Position numbers and translations under genes: made by a program. From NCBI GenBank assembly GCA_930367215.1, contig OV884056.1, forward strand, positions 47,926,308-47,990,307: 64,000 bases of DNA, given 5' to 3'. Of the stretch, positions 23,200 through 35,293 are shown piece by piece. Numbering within the stretch: position 1 is the first letter of the stretch; the number at the start of each line of letters is the position of its first letter. The stretch is from Pollenia angustigena (lineage: Eukaryota > Arthropoda > Insecta > Diptera > Polleniidae). The notes under the pieces were generated by a model, which worked only from the letters and a program-made list of their open reading frames with translations, ran no database searches and was not told the origin of the DNA.

Positions 23200-24543
23200 T
23201 CTATTAAAAACTTGTCGATTTTTTTTTTTAGCTTGTCGAAATATTTTTTTTTTAAAAATGTTTTTTTTTAAACTTGTAAAATGTTTTTTTTAAAAAAACT
23301 TGTCGAGTTGGGTTTTGTTAAAATGTTTTTATGCAAAACTTTTAAAAATAATTTCTATGAAAAACTTGTCAGTGTTTTTATAAAAAACCTTTTGTCCAAA
23401 TTCTTCCACAAAAACTCGTTGATATGTTTTTTTATAAACTACTTGTAGAAATTTTGTCAGAAATCTGGTCTGTTTTTATTATAAAACATTCGAAATGGTT
23501 ATTTAGAAAACTTATCGAATTGTTTTTTATAGAAAAGTTTTTTAAAAAAATCGTCAAAATGTTTTTTATTAAAAATTCTTCGAAATGTTTCTCCTAGAAA
23601 TCTTGTCGAATGGTTCCTAAGAAAATTCATTAAAATTTGTCAAAATCTTTTTCCTCGAAAAGTTTTCTATAAAAGTCGTCAAAATGTTTTTAATAGGAAA
23701 CTCTTTAAATTGCTTCTCATAGAAATCTTGTAGAAATGGGCTCGAAGAAAATTTATCGAAATGCTTTTTATAAGTTTTTTTTAAAAAAAGTTTCAACAAG
23801 TTTTAAAAAAAACCGACAAGTTTTCTATGAGAAACATTTTGACAATTTTTTTTAAAACTTGTCGAAATGTTTTTTGAAAAAAACTTGTCCAGTGGGGTTT
23901 TATTGAAATGTTTCAATGCAAAACTTTTCAAAATAATTTATATGAAAAACTTGTGGAAGTGTTTTTATAAAAAACCTTTTGTCGAAATTTCTTCCACAAA
24001 AACTCGTCGATATGTTTTTTATAAACTACTTATAGAAATTTTTTTAGTAGATAGTTCGCCGTAATATTATTTTATATAAATCTGGTCGAAATGTTTTTAT
24101 TAGAAAACGTGTCGAATTGGTTATTTAGAAAACTTATCGAATTGCTGTTTTATAGAGAACTCGTCGAAAAGTTTTCTATAAAAGTAGTAAAAATGTTTTT
24201 TATAGAAAATTCTTTGAAAAGTTTCTCATAGAAATCTTGTCGAATGGTTCCTACGAAAATTCGTCGAAATTCGTCAAAATATTTTTCGTCGAAAAGTTTG
24301 CTATAAAAGTCGTCAAAATGTTTTTTATGGGAAACTCTTCGAAATACTTCTCATAGAAATCATGTCGAAATGGGTCCTAAGAAAATTCATCGAAATGTTT
24401 TTTACAAAAAATTGTCAAAATGCTTCTCATAGAAAACTTGTCGAATTAGATTCTATAAAAATTCTTCGCAATGAAACCTTATAAAACATTAACAAAATGT
24501 TTTCTACAAAAACTTTTTGATAAGAAAGATTCAATAATAAAAA

Positions 24544-24574
<31 letters not shown>

Positions 24575-24680
24575 CTTGGTAAAAATGTTTTCATAAAGTT
24601 TTCTATAGATCATTCAACGAAAAGTGTTTAATAGAAAACTCGTCGAAGCTTTTTTTTAAAGCTTTTCAAAATGTTTTTAA
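23200..24680. repeat. Degenerate ~30 bp intronic tandem repeat, block 1, with a ~585 bp higher-order repeat
   Basis: Dozens of diverged copies of a unit with a TTTTCTATAGAAAA-like palindromic core and a CTTGTCGAAAT or CTCGTCGAAAT spacer. Segments near 23300-23460 and 23885-24045 match each other better than neighbouring units do. The landmarks TGTCGAGTTGG/TGTCCAGTGGG and TTCTTCCACAAAAACTCG recur at offsets of 585 and 588 bp, so a multi-unit block was duplicated after the basic array formed. Confidence 0.8.
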
Positions 24681-25282
24681 TTAAAAACATATTTACAGTA
24701 TTTATGGCTTATAAGTATTTCATAATTTGCATTGTTTTTTAGTACTTTTAAACGAGAAATGCATTAATAAAAACTCGCTTATATGCATGTTCTGTGCATA
24801 TAAAAAACTAGCTTATTTTCATCAGCATAATGAAAAAAGGCTTCCGATGAAGACATTCAAAGTTTGATATAAATTTAGCAAATTTGGTTTTAATGAAATA
24901 ATTTTTGTGTGTTTTTATTTGTATTTGACTCAAGTTTGGAACGATGCTTATACGATAATTTTTTTTTAATGCAACTTACTTAAATTGTTTTATATTGTGA
25001 TGCACAAATGCGGGATATGCATATAAGCAAATGCTTTAACACGAACAAATTTCGGATATTTTAAATAGCAAACTCAAACTGCACAAGTTCGTATGCATAT
25101 AAGCGTGAAATGCTTATAGCCGGTGTGAAAATAAGCGATAAAAACTGTATTTATTATTTAAGAGTTACAAATTCAAGTGATATTCTGACTTAATTAACCA
25201 AAAATAGTAACTTCAGGCCTTCTGGCCGTTCTAGTGAAGCAGACCAGTTTCACATTAATAGACCAAGCCTACCCAAATTATA

Positions 25283-25690
25283 AACTTGTCAAAATGTTGT
25301 CTATAGAAAATTTGTCAAAATAATTTTTAATAGGACATTTGCATAAAGCATTCTTTGTAAAACTCGTAAAAAAATTTTTAAGAAAAACTCGTCAAAATTT
25401 CAGGACAAAATATTTTCGATAAAAACTCGTTTAAATGTTTTCTATAATTAAAACTCATCAACAAGTGTTCAATAAAAAGTTTATCGAAATGTTTCGTTTA
25501 AAAAAACTTTCTGAAAAGTTTTCTATAAAAAACTTATCAATGTTCTATCGAAAGAACACAATAGTAAAAGAGTTCTCTCAAAGAAAATTTCAGATTTCTT
25601 TCTTGAAAACTCGCCAAAAAGTTTTACGTCGAAAAGCTCTTCTTAGAGTTTTCATAGAATACATATCTTGTATAAAACTCTTAGATAAAA
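25283..25690. repeat. Degenerate ~30 bp intronic tandem repeat, block 2
   Basis: Same unit type as the block at 23200-24680 (AACTTGTCAAAATGTT, TCTATAGAAAATTTGTC, AAAACTCGTCAAAA), separated from it by ~600 bp of unrelated sequence and more diverged. It stops about 300 bp before the splice acceptor at 25993. Confidence 0.7.
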
Positions 25691-25993
25691 TTTTAAAAAT
25701 ATTTTACAGTTCGGAATTCGACCTATATTTTGCTATAGAAAATATAGAATCAAATCATAATATTCCAAATAATAATGGGCCAAATTTACTTGACGCGTTG
25801 ACATCGACAGCAGCGGAAACGTGCTACAATTGTGTTTATTTACTACATATTAGATACTCTAGATTTTATTACATATGAATGTATGTGTCTATTAACACTT
25901 ATTATTTGAATGTGCTCGCACAAGTTTTGAGTAAATAGTTTGTTTGATGTTGTTATTATTTTGTTAAAATATTATTTGTGTTATTTTTTACAG

Positions 25994-26771
25994 TTCCATA
26001 CAACCGAGGCGCCAGCGTTCTATTATTGATGACGCAGGTGGTCGTAGTAATTTGCCCCACTATTCCAATTCGATGCGTGTGCGTAAAACAACAAATAACA
26101 CATATTTGCCATTACCACAACATACGCGTGCCGCCTCAACACCTTCGCAAATCGAAAATATTAGAAGTAGCGGCAGCAGAAATGGCGCCGCTAACAACGA
26201 ACACTACGATGACGACGATATTGCGTTAATTAAAGTCAAAACGTTAGAGAAAAAATGTCAGAGTACTTTGGATACTACAACAATTGGCAGAGATGAATTG
26301 TTAACAACAACCACAACACCGGTTGCAGTGGCAACAACGGTGGCCTCATCGCCGATACCGAATTCAAAACTAACGAAATCTAGCGCTAAAAACTCTGCGT
26401 TAGTGCAGCATGAACAAAAACGTGCTTCCTCTGAGGCGCCCGTCTCTAAGAGCCATAGTAAACGCAGTCAATCAATGAGTTGCACTGAAAAGCCAACAGT
26501 GGCACACTTGCAACATGTGCATCAACAAAAACGCAGTCTAGACGTTACCAATACAAACAAGTCAAGTAAAAATAATCACAGCAATAGCACAACAACAGGC
26601 CACCATAAAACTAATAGTGCTGCTGCTGCTGCTGGAACAGTGTCTGGGCAAACGAGTAATGCAACTTCAACGACGACCACAAATATCCTGCCCACGCCTG
26701 AGTTGTTGGCTCAATTGCTTAAAGGTTCCAGTGAGAAATTGCTTTCGGAACAACGTCAGCAAATGTATGCG
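25994..26771 (+). CDS. Host gene, second coding exon (Ser/Thr/Asn-rich continuation)
   Basis: Begins after the polypyrimidine tract and CAG at 25991-25993. The two bases GT left by the previous exon plus the first T here complete a Val codon, and reading continues as SIQPRRQRSIIDDAGG through 778 bases without a stop. The exon ends in ATG TAT GCG followed by GTAAGT at 26772, in phase 0. Lengths add up: 2618 + 778 = 3396 nt = 1132 codons. The encoded region is low in complexity, with Thr runs, an Ala run near 26620, and Asn/His/Ser-rich stretches. It ends in a more ordered-looking segment (TPELLAQLLKGSSEKLL, then EQRQQMYA) that suggests a helical region continuing into the next exon. An ATG-initiated frame from 26052 is in the same phase, but it is internal. 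No downstream exon was recognised in the remaining 37 kb. Confidence 0.85.
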
Positions 26772-29700
26772 GTAAGTTGTTGTATTTCTTTAAACTTAAT
26801 ATTGTTGATATGGTTGCTATGTTGTTGTAAATAAAAATATTACAACAACAAAGTCAAATACTACACATACACACAATTTATTAAAAAAGAAAAATAAAAC
26901 TTGTGTACAGTGTACAAAATATTATAATTTTTAAACAAAATCAATAAGTAACGCAACAATTTCTCATTAAAGCAAAGGGAAGGTATCCTACACGTTTAAA
27001 AATAAAAATAAATCATTAAAGTAACAAACATGGAATATTCTTCGAAAATTGCTATATGAAAATACAACTGGAGAAAAATTAATTATTTATAAGAAAGAAA
27101 AAACATAGTCACTAATTGTCTTTCGGTAACCATCTCAATTTCATTTAAAAAAAGTACCTAATTGGTACGAGATCAGTAGAACACCAACAGCAGGCGATTA
27201 TAATGATGCATGTATCGCGACTACTACGCACTTATGTCTTGCGACAAAAAGCAACCAGCAACAGGTTTCTTACTCTCTTTTATTACGTTTAAAACAACAG
27301 CAACAAATACATGTTCGTTAAAAAAAGGAATATGAAAAAATTATTATAAAAGTACAAAAAATAATGCTCGTACTAATAATACTTTGTATTTGTTTTAAAA
27401 TGTACCAAAGAGAAAATTAACAAAAGTAGTTTTGGGAAGTGGACCAAACTTTTTTTAATTTTGTATTTTATCACACGAATACAATGAATAAAGGTTCCTT
27501 TAAAAAAAGGGTGTAACAAAATTAACGCCAGTTTTGAATTTGTCGCCATTTGTGCAGTAAAGTATTGGCAACAATAAAAAACACAGAAAAAAATTCAAAT
27601 CTTGCTTTAATTTTGGGATACCATTTTTAGAAGTACCTACTAAAATTCACGATTTCATAAATTCGTTAAAATATGTTGTATGCATCTTACGGAATACCCT
27701 CAAAAGATTATATAAGACATTCGAAATCGGCAACTTAGGTGTACATATTAACTAACGTAGGTCGAGCTTCAACGAAAAAATGTTGCTATGTGATCAGGAA
27801 AAGCATCTTCCCATAAGAAAAGGTATTTCTATTTAAGAGCATCTTCAAAAAACATATTGTAGAAAAGTAGTCAATCTAATCTTTATCACCGGCTCCCGAC
27901 TTTTCATCCACACACCGAATCCTAAATACTCCCCTGTTTCTCATTCTTGGCTCTAGACTTTTCATTAATTCACAAAATGCAGGTCTTCCGACACGACCCT
28001 TCATTTAGTCACCAACTCCAAGTCTTCACACAAAATGTATCCGCGCAAGCACAAAGACAGCTCTTTTCAAGAAAAGGATGCTGCTTGTAAAAGCAATCTT
28101 TTCCTACGAAAAACATATTTTTGCAAAGATTAAGCTCTTGAGCACCAGGGGCTACCGACTCCCGTGGTTCCAGACAAGATCTCTGGTCAGCCAGTATCTC
28201 AAGAGATCTCTCAATTTTGAATAACTGCTGAACTCCAGGTATTGGCTGCAACAAATTTCCCCGCACTATGTTATACCAGAAGGAAAAATATCGTTATCCT
28301 GCCAACCCCCAGGCTGGACTAAAACGGACGTTACACTTTTGTTATCTGTAATCATAGGACATTGTATTTTAGGCAGGTATGCAGAGCGTCTTGGAGCTAA
28401 ACACTTTACTTAGAGCCTCAGTTGTGATAAAGAAGATTAGAAGAAAAACCTGGAATACGTGTCTGTCACTGTTCTGTATTAGTATTAGAAAGTAACTGGC
28501 CCAAACTGGATCCGCCACTTTTAACGAATTATACAATATCTATCTCATTGGACTAGAATACATTTTTAATCTCGTTAGGCCATACGGTTGGAGTTCTGTT
28601 TAGTGCAATTCCATGATATCGCAATGGATCAGTAGGTTAAATGACCGTTTGCTCATAAGACTATTGTCTTTTTTCCCAACGTAAAATTGCAGATTAAAGA
28701 TGTTTTACTTTCTGAATGTCTCATTTCATTTTATTCTGTCGCAAAGTTAACACACTCTCATCTGCCAATTATTTATTTTACCAAAGTTATTTTTGGGAAT
28801 ACAACAAAATTTATTATTAATATTTGATAAATACACTGTAATTTATTGTTGAGGGAAAGCTAGCGTCTATGCCCATTTCACTGGTTGCTTAGACCATCTC
28901 ATCAGGAAACATTTTCCAAAGATTTTAGAAAAGCTAAAGTAAATAAGAACTATAAACACTCAAAGTCTTACATGTTACAATATCAAGGCTTTAACAAAAC
29001 ACCAACAATAAATAGTGAGTTTATCTTTTCTAACATTTCCCTATATTTTACCGTTTAATTGCACAGATAAATTCAATCAGCGACTCCCTTCCAACTTTTA
29101 CAACTATTTTGAGAGGATTTGCCAACTGAAATAATGTTTGTTCGGTTTATTAAGACAACCAAAATTGTTAACGACCAATTTATCAGTCCAATAAATTTAA
29201 GTCGAGATTTAGTAAGAGGCAATTTGTTTATAAATTGAGAAAACGGCCATAAGTGTGCCAGATGACTACTGAGAGCCATTTCTACCTAACTGAACCTGCC
29301 CACACTTTATCCGAACTTGCACGAAAGACGACATATTTTTAAAATCCATAATATACGAGTTAAAGTCCCATATGGGGAAGACATTTGCATATGGGTGATC
29401 GCTTCTTATGATTTTCGACTTTGCAGCAAATATCAACTAATGTCCTAATTTTCCGAGAATATTTGGATAGACGGACATCATTCGGCTTACTAATAAAAGC
29501 AAAGTAAATCGATCTAATTTTTTTTAAAGTGGTAATAAGAATAAAACTACCCAAATTTTTTTGTGACTTTCTGTTATTTTATGTTCAAATTAAAAGCGAT
29601 TTCCGAAAGTAGACTTTAAAAGTAGGGACTTATGGGGGATAATGGACCTGTTATCTGAACATATTGTAGTAAAATTAAGTTTTACGATAAGAGCTATTTG

Positions 29701-30380
29701 TGTTAAAGGGTGTCAATACGAAAGTTCTGTGGTTTTTATGGCTAACCGCGTATATCTTAAAATCAAATTGTTCAGGGGAGCCGAAAACCATCATAGATCA
29801 ATCTATGGTCTAGGTATTAAACTTTTTGAAATTGGTCATTACTTTAAAAAATGTAAAATGTAAAGAGCTTTTAAAATTTAGCAATATGGCATCAACGCCT
29901 CAAAGTCGAAAAAATGGACATACGTGGTTTTCCATGAAAACCACAGAGTTATGCTAAGCGAAGTTTAGCTTATGGTGGTAAAAGTGATTTCTAAAAGTGG
30001 TCCTTTTATGATATAGTAAAATAGACACAGATTTAAACAAAGGCAATCGGTATGCTATAATTTGGATCTATTACAAATATTTTAATGCATTGCAAACTTT
30101 CTTGCGTACTCATTAAACGTACCTGTAAAAAGTACTTCAAAAGAGTACCCACTAAATCATCTCTGCTATACAAAAAAAAAAAAAAAAAAATGATTTCGCA
30201 ACTCTTTCCGTATTGAATATGCGTGTGCACTATTATTTTGGCCCCGTGGTTTTGGTAGTTTAAATCCTATAAATTTCTCGTTGTTGCTGATTTTGAGGTA
30301 GAAATATTTATGTTTGTATGTGCAATATTAACAGCAATTGGAACAAACAATATACATAAGTACACATGTACGTTGTACAA
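26772..30380. other. Start of the next intron (non-coding)
   Basis: GTAAGT donor at 26772. No exon recognised. Holds a dispersed repeat at 28830-29045 and a short minus-strand repeat near 28197-28262 (separate entries), plus a poly-A run at 30172-30190. Confidence 0.5.
28830..29045 (+). repeat. Dispersed repeat, copy 1
   Basis: TACACTGTAATTTATTGTTG, TTTCACTGGTTGCTTAGACC, ATCATCAGGAAACATTTTCC-like sequence, CTCAAAGTCTTAC and AACAATAAATAGTGAGTTTA all recur in the same order at 49240-49455. No TIR or protein seen. Confidence 0.75.
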
Positions 30381-32283
30381 TTAACCGGTTAGCGCCCAAC
30401 TTTTAAAAAATAAAAAAATTTGTTTTTATTTTGGTAAAACGTTTTTAATTAAAGTAAAATAACACAAGAATTCAAATATTTATTTATTTTTTTTAAAAAT
30501 AAAGAAAATATTGCCTTTTCTATAAATAGGATGCTGGGACTTAGAGGTATCATAGGTGATATGAAACCAAAATAAATTAATTGTTTTATTCAAATAAAGC
30601 GCAGATTATTTTGCATGATATGGGATAAAACAGTCTTTGCAAAGTGTCACATCACATTTGGCGCAAAATGAAAGTGGGTTTGATATACAGTTTTGTCCCT
30701 GGCATCTACGCTGTTTCTCTCGTTTTTTTCATAAAATGTCCTTTGTTATCATATCTAGCATCGGAAAAAACTTTCGAAGAAGACGTTCTCGGTCGGCCGA
30801 CAGACGACTTTTGAGTCATCTTCAAGTAAGGGACGGCGACAGATCTTTTGTACTCTAGCAAATTAATGCCATTTTCGTTATAAACAATCCATGAGTTCAC
30901 CATAGTCATATCTATACATCTTATAAATAGAGGCCAGTACCATTTCTTGGCTCTAATATTTGTTGCGTATTTACCCACCAACCAGTCATGTTGATCCGCT
31001 CTTTAACCTTTCGATCCCACCTGCTTGCTTTATTGATAGGTTCTATTGCATCAAAATTGGTAGCTATTGTCACACACTTGTTGTCACGTTCATCCTTTCC
31101 AAGAGATTTAGAGTCTTTAAGGGGACATGATGATAGTCTGTTCTCCCTCAAAGTCCCAGTCGCACGATATCCTAACTGCTGCAAATGAATTAGTAGGTCT
31201 CTACTACTAAATAAATTGTCAAAATTGTCAAAAGGGTTCTGATATGTCAAGTACGACTCTCGATCCTAATGCCAAATCTTCACGATAATTTTTTGCAATG
31301 GATTTTCCCATGTATAAGTCAAAATTATAGCAATATCCACTAACGCCACAAAGAGCCCACAATTTATACCCAAATATAATAGGCCTCCCGCTGATAATTG
31401 CTAATTCTTTTTCAAACACTTGAAATTTATTAAAGTTTTCATTCATCTTTTTAATAAGGGTCTTACTTTGAATCCTTTATCATCCATATCTATTATTGAG
31501 TTATCGGCAAAATGTATATATTTTTTAATTTTTGAATGTTAATTTCTGGGCATACATGCCTTGACAATATTTATTCCAAGATCTTCTTCCTCGCTCCAAT
31601 AATTTCTTTCAGATGGCAACTGATGATACCTGCTGAACAATAAAATGCCTATAAAGGTTTTTATTTTGTCTATTGTCACGGTGAAAACTGGATCATTTTT
31701 GCTTCTTACATATTTTAGAGTTTCTTCAACGATATAATCATAAACGGCGTCCGTAAAATATTCTTCAAAAATTTCCATACAAGATTTTCCCGCTAGATGA
31801 TTTTTTAGATTATCTTTATTTATACTGGCCGTTTGTAAAACCTCTGGCAATTGAACTGAATATAAAAAAAAAAACTGTAAATATTTTGATAATGCCAAGT
31901 ACCAGTGTCATATAAATAGGACAGTCACATTGCACCATCAGTTTTTGGAAGTATGTAAATTTTTTTACTACAGAAACTTTGTAAACAGTTAAGGTTAACG
32001 CTTTTTAATATAAATAATAGCATATAATTTCGTTAAGGTTTGAGTTATATGATTTATAAACATATGTATAATGTCGCCCAAGATTCATAAAAATCCGCTA
32101 AGTCTAATAATTTCTTACTGGAAATTTATAATAAAATAAAAAAGCAAGCATAGATATAAAGACTTGTTGGGATTATACCTAATGAATAAAAAAAATATTT
32201 TTAGAATACAAACTATATAAGTGACAAAAAAACATGATTTTTGTAGTGTCCTATAAATAGGACGCTGGCCTATAATGGGTTAA
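30381..32283 (-). mobile_element. piggyBac-like element 1 (TTAA-flanked)
   Basis: Ends TTAACCGGTTAGC at 30381 and, inverted, TTAACCCATTATAGG ending at 32283. TTAA is the piggyBac target site. Inside lies a broken minus-strand piggyBac-type transposase. The motif TATAAATAGGAYGCTGG occurs near both ends (30521, 32253) in the same orientation, with a relative at 31911. Length 1.9 kb is shorter than an intact element. Confidence 0.8.
30640..31898 (-). pseudogene. piggyBac-like transposase remnant 1
   Basis: Minus-strand segments in family order: MEIFEEYFTDAVYDYIVEET, FIGILLFSRYHQLPSERNYW (31898-31539); GRPIIFGYKLWALCGVSGYC (31446-31228); FDNLFSSRDLLIHLQQLGYR and ATGTLRENRLSSCPL (31250-30921); DQHDWLVGKYATNIRAKKWY (~30985-30930); and a C-terminal Cys-rich tail (CQGQNC, FCAKCDVTLCKDCF) ending at a TAA near 30614. 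The catalytic DDD/D set is only partly kept. FDNLF and DQHD are present, but FEKELAI abuts ISGRPI where the family normally has the segment carrying the first catalytic Asp, so that Asp is deleted. Several frameshifts. Inactive. Confidence 0.85.
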
Positions 32284-33466
32284 CCTAATCATATGTACAC
32301 ACAAACGAATCCTCTAACAAAAACACACACAATTGTACAAGTACTTTTGTCCATCAGTTGTGGTTTTATCTTTCTGTATTCATACAACTTTGTAGTTTTT
32401 TGATTACTATTTTACTTTGTTTTCAATTTTCAATACTGATTCAACGCAATTTTCAATTTGTTACGCATGTTTTGGTTTTTTTCTTTAGTTTATATTTTAT
32501 AGCTTTTTCTTTAATGGTCTTTTTTTTGTTATTGTTTTAGTGCTATTTTATTGCTCTAAATGTTTGTGAGCACTTACAAATGAACTGACCCATTGTAGAC
32601 ATGATTTTTTATTTGAATTGCTTTGTTTTTGTTTACTTCGTTTTTTTTACAATGTTAATTTTACATCCATTTTCATTTTGATTCTCTATAACATATTTAG
32701 GTAAAACACACTTATACACATAAACAAATGTAATTCTTAAATTTTGTATAAATTGATTTAGAAAGAAAACTTTAAGAGAATAATGCCCATGTTAAATTTT
32801 CGTTGTCAGGGAATTTCTGATATTTGTATTTGAGGGTTTTTTACAAGGCCATTTTGAGTACTCCATACATAATTTTTATAAGTTTGGTTATTTTTTTTTA
32901 ATTTTAATAAAAAATTAAAGCGGTTTTTGATTGTTCGTTGATTTTAATTAATAATTTGTTTAATCTCTCCCTCTCGTTCTCATATAAAGTAAGGGCTTTT
33001 ATGGCTTATTCTCTTATATGTTTTTGTTAATGTTAAAAAAAGCTTTTTAAAACTTTTCTTTTTTCCTTTAGTTTCATTGTAAAGTGGGTTGTAGTCACAA
33101 GAAAAAAGCTTTACAATGTAAGCTTTAACAAAGTTAACCGGTATTTTTAAATGTGGGATTTAAATGTTTTTCATATATTCTTCAAAAAGTTGTTTTAATG
33201 TCACGCATATAGCAATACATACATACATATGTACATAATTCCAAAATTTCTGAAATTTGTTTTTTTCCTCTAATAAAGTAAAATGATAAGCTCCAATAAT
33301 TGGCAATCACCTCGAATTTAGCAAAATAACAACCAATATGTACTGAAATCATGTTATTAAATGGAATTACATACATATATTTTGTCATGACAGTAGGTAA
33401 AAAAAAAAAACGTATGTCCCATTTAGACCCCCTTTAAAAAGTTTCTTTAACATAAATAAATGGATC
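32284..33466. other. AT-rich non-coding DNA
   Basis: T-rich stretches dominate; the ~60-codon frames reflect composition. No gene or element resolved. Confidence 0.5.
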
Positions 33467-35045
33467 TTTTTTTTTTTATTTGATTAAATCTATTTTATAT
33501 AAAGGTATTATTAACGAAAAAATTTTGTTAAGACATATTAAGTATTTAAAAACACGATAATATTGCGTTCAATTACATTTATATTAATTGAAAAATCGAT
33601 TAAGCTATACAATTCATTGAAATTTTTGCATATTCTCCTCAAAGGATCAGCATCAGCATAATTTGTTTGCACAACAGGAAGGTGCAGAGGTATTAGGTGT
33701 CGGGTAAAACGTCGTGGAATATTAAAATTTATGTTACGAAGAAGGAAGTCGGAGAGGACATCGCCATTTCTCAAATTAACTAGAAATGCCACATTAAGCA
33801 TTTTCCTTCGACTTTTTAAAGTAGGTAGTTTAATTATTGATAGCCTCGCAGTATACGAAGGAAGATTCCCAGCATAACGACCAAATGAGCTCCTTAGGCA
33901 GAATAAGAGAAACTGCTTTTGAACAGATTCAATTCGGTCTATGTGCATGTTAACTTCAGGATCCCAGACAATAGACCCATACTCCAAAATTGGCCTTACA
34001 AGGGATGTGTATAGTTGTTTCGTTACATTAGGATCTGTAAACTCTTTAGACCATCGTTTTATATAAGCAAGCACACCACGAGCTTTATTAATCGTCATTG
34101 TAATATGTTTGCAGAAATCTAGCTTAGGATCAAGTAGAATACCAAGATCCAGAAATTCTCCAACTAACTCTAGTTGATACCCGTCCAGGAAATAGTGTAG
34201 CATTGATGTGCAATTTCTAAAAAATCGCATGTGCTTGCATTTTTTTAAATTAAGCTCCATTTGGTTATATTTACACCATACGTAAAAACTATTTAAATCC
34301 TGCTGCAAATACGCCCCATCTGAAGATAATTTGTAGCTGAGAAACATCTTAACATCATAAGCGTACATTAAAACATTACAATGCTTCATTACAAGCGGCA
34401 AGTCGTTTATGAAAATCGAAAACAGCAAAGGACCTAGGTGACTTCCTTGGGGGACACCGGAGCTAACAGAAATTTCTTTGGATGTGGTATTATCAAAAAA
34501 AACACACTGTGTCCTGCAGGTTAGGTACGACCGTAACCAGCACAAAGCGTTGCTAGTAAACCCTAATAAATTCAGCTTAGTGAGAAGTAGGCTATGGTTG
34601 ATTTTATCAAAAGCTTTGCTGAAGTCAGTATAAATAACGTCCATAAGTTGGCCATCCTTAAAAGCGCGATTTGTTAGAGTTGTTAGTTGTAAAATATTTG
34701 CTACTGCAACATGCTGGTATGGCGATATGATTGAGGATACACTGTGGCAGAGAGAGTCTGTTAAGCATTTTTCAAAAAGTTTGGGAATTGCACTCAATTT
34801 TGCAATGCCTCTATAATTCGTTATGTCCGACTTGCTTCCTGATTTAAATATCGGTATGATAAAGGATTTCCTCCAAAATTGGGGGAAATATCCGTATTTT
34901 AATGACACATTAAACATGATAGCCAAAGGAGTAGCCAAAGCATGAGCACAAGTTTTTAAAACGCAAGCAGGGATGCCATCAGGTCCACTACACAATGACG
35001 ATTTTATTGTTTTCAAAGATCTTATACAAACATTGCAACGCTGAA
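33467..35045 (-). mobile_element. 5'-truncated non-LTR retrotransposon (jockey/CR1 group)
   Basis: Only the reverse-transcriptase ORF and a short 3' tail remain. An A-run on the minus strand (T-run 33467-33478 on +) about 60 bp after the stop marks the probable 3' end. The coding frame is still open a little upstream of 35016 (reading CIRSLKTIK), so the 5' boundary is a truncation at ~35045. The endonuclease domain is absent. No clean target duplication found. Confidence 0.82.
33538..35016 (-). pseudogene. LINE reverse transcriptase fragment, catalytic YADD altered to YAYD
   Basis: A 492-codon open frame without internal stop. RT motifs in order: GPDGIPACVLK (residue ~11), FWRKSFIIPIFKSG (~47), NYRGIAKLS (~68), YTDFSKAFDKINHSLL (~129), SGVPQGSHLGPLLFSIFIND (~186), YAYDVKMF (~218), then the thumb and C-terminal region with RPILEYGSIVWDP. 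The usual F/YADD box has Tyr in place of the first Asp (codon TAT for GAT), which should abolish polymerisation. The region around SPYQHVAVANILQ is shorter than the usual QHGF...STTTNL motif. The track start is a TTG codon in a continuing frame, not a true start. Jockey/CR1-type by motif spelling; the clade is not certain. Confidence 0.85.
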
Positions 35046-35293
35046 AAGTTCGACACGAAAAACCCTTATTTTAAATTTTCAGGATAGTTTAAATACTGTA
35101 TTATGTTAATATTCATATAAACTCAAATCGTATTTTAATACAGATTGTCGTATTTAATAAAGATAAAATATGGTAGCACTACTAAATACAAAACAATATC
35201 ATAAAAAAGTGTATTTTGATCCAAAGTTTCATATTTTAATCAAGCTAAAAATCATTAAAATTAATTTTCATTAAAAACATAGGTAAGGAAGAA

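Larger units (their letters stand above)
23127..25993 (+). other. Intron between the two coding exons, largely occupied by a degenerate short tandem repeat
   Basis: Bounded by a GTAAGT donor and a TTTTTTACAG acceptor, and the two exons join in phase. Two blocks (about 23200-24680 and 25283-25690) are built from a degenerate ~25-35 bp unit of the form AAAATGTTTTCTATAGAAAA followed by CTTGTCGA. The ~600 bp between them (24690-25280) is different AT-rich sequence with a poly-A run at 24549-24572 just before it. ORFs of up to 147 codons inside the array are repeat artefacts. Confidence 0.8.

Noticed and set aside
25435..25878. 147-codon frame before the host exon
   Set aside because: Lies in the intronic ~30 bp array and has no acceptor; the real exon begins at 25994 in another frame.
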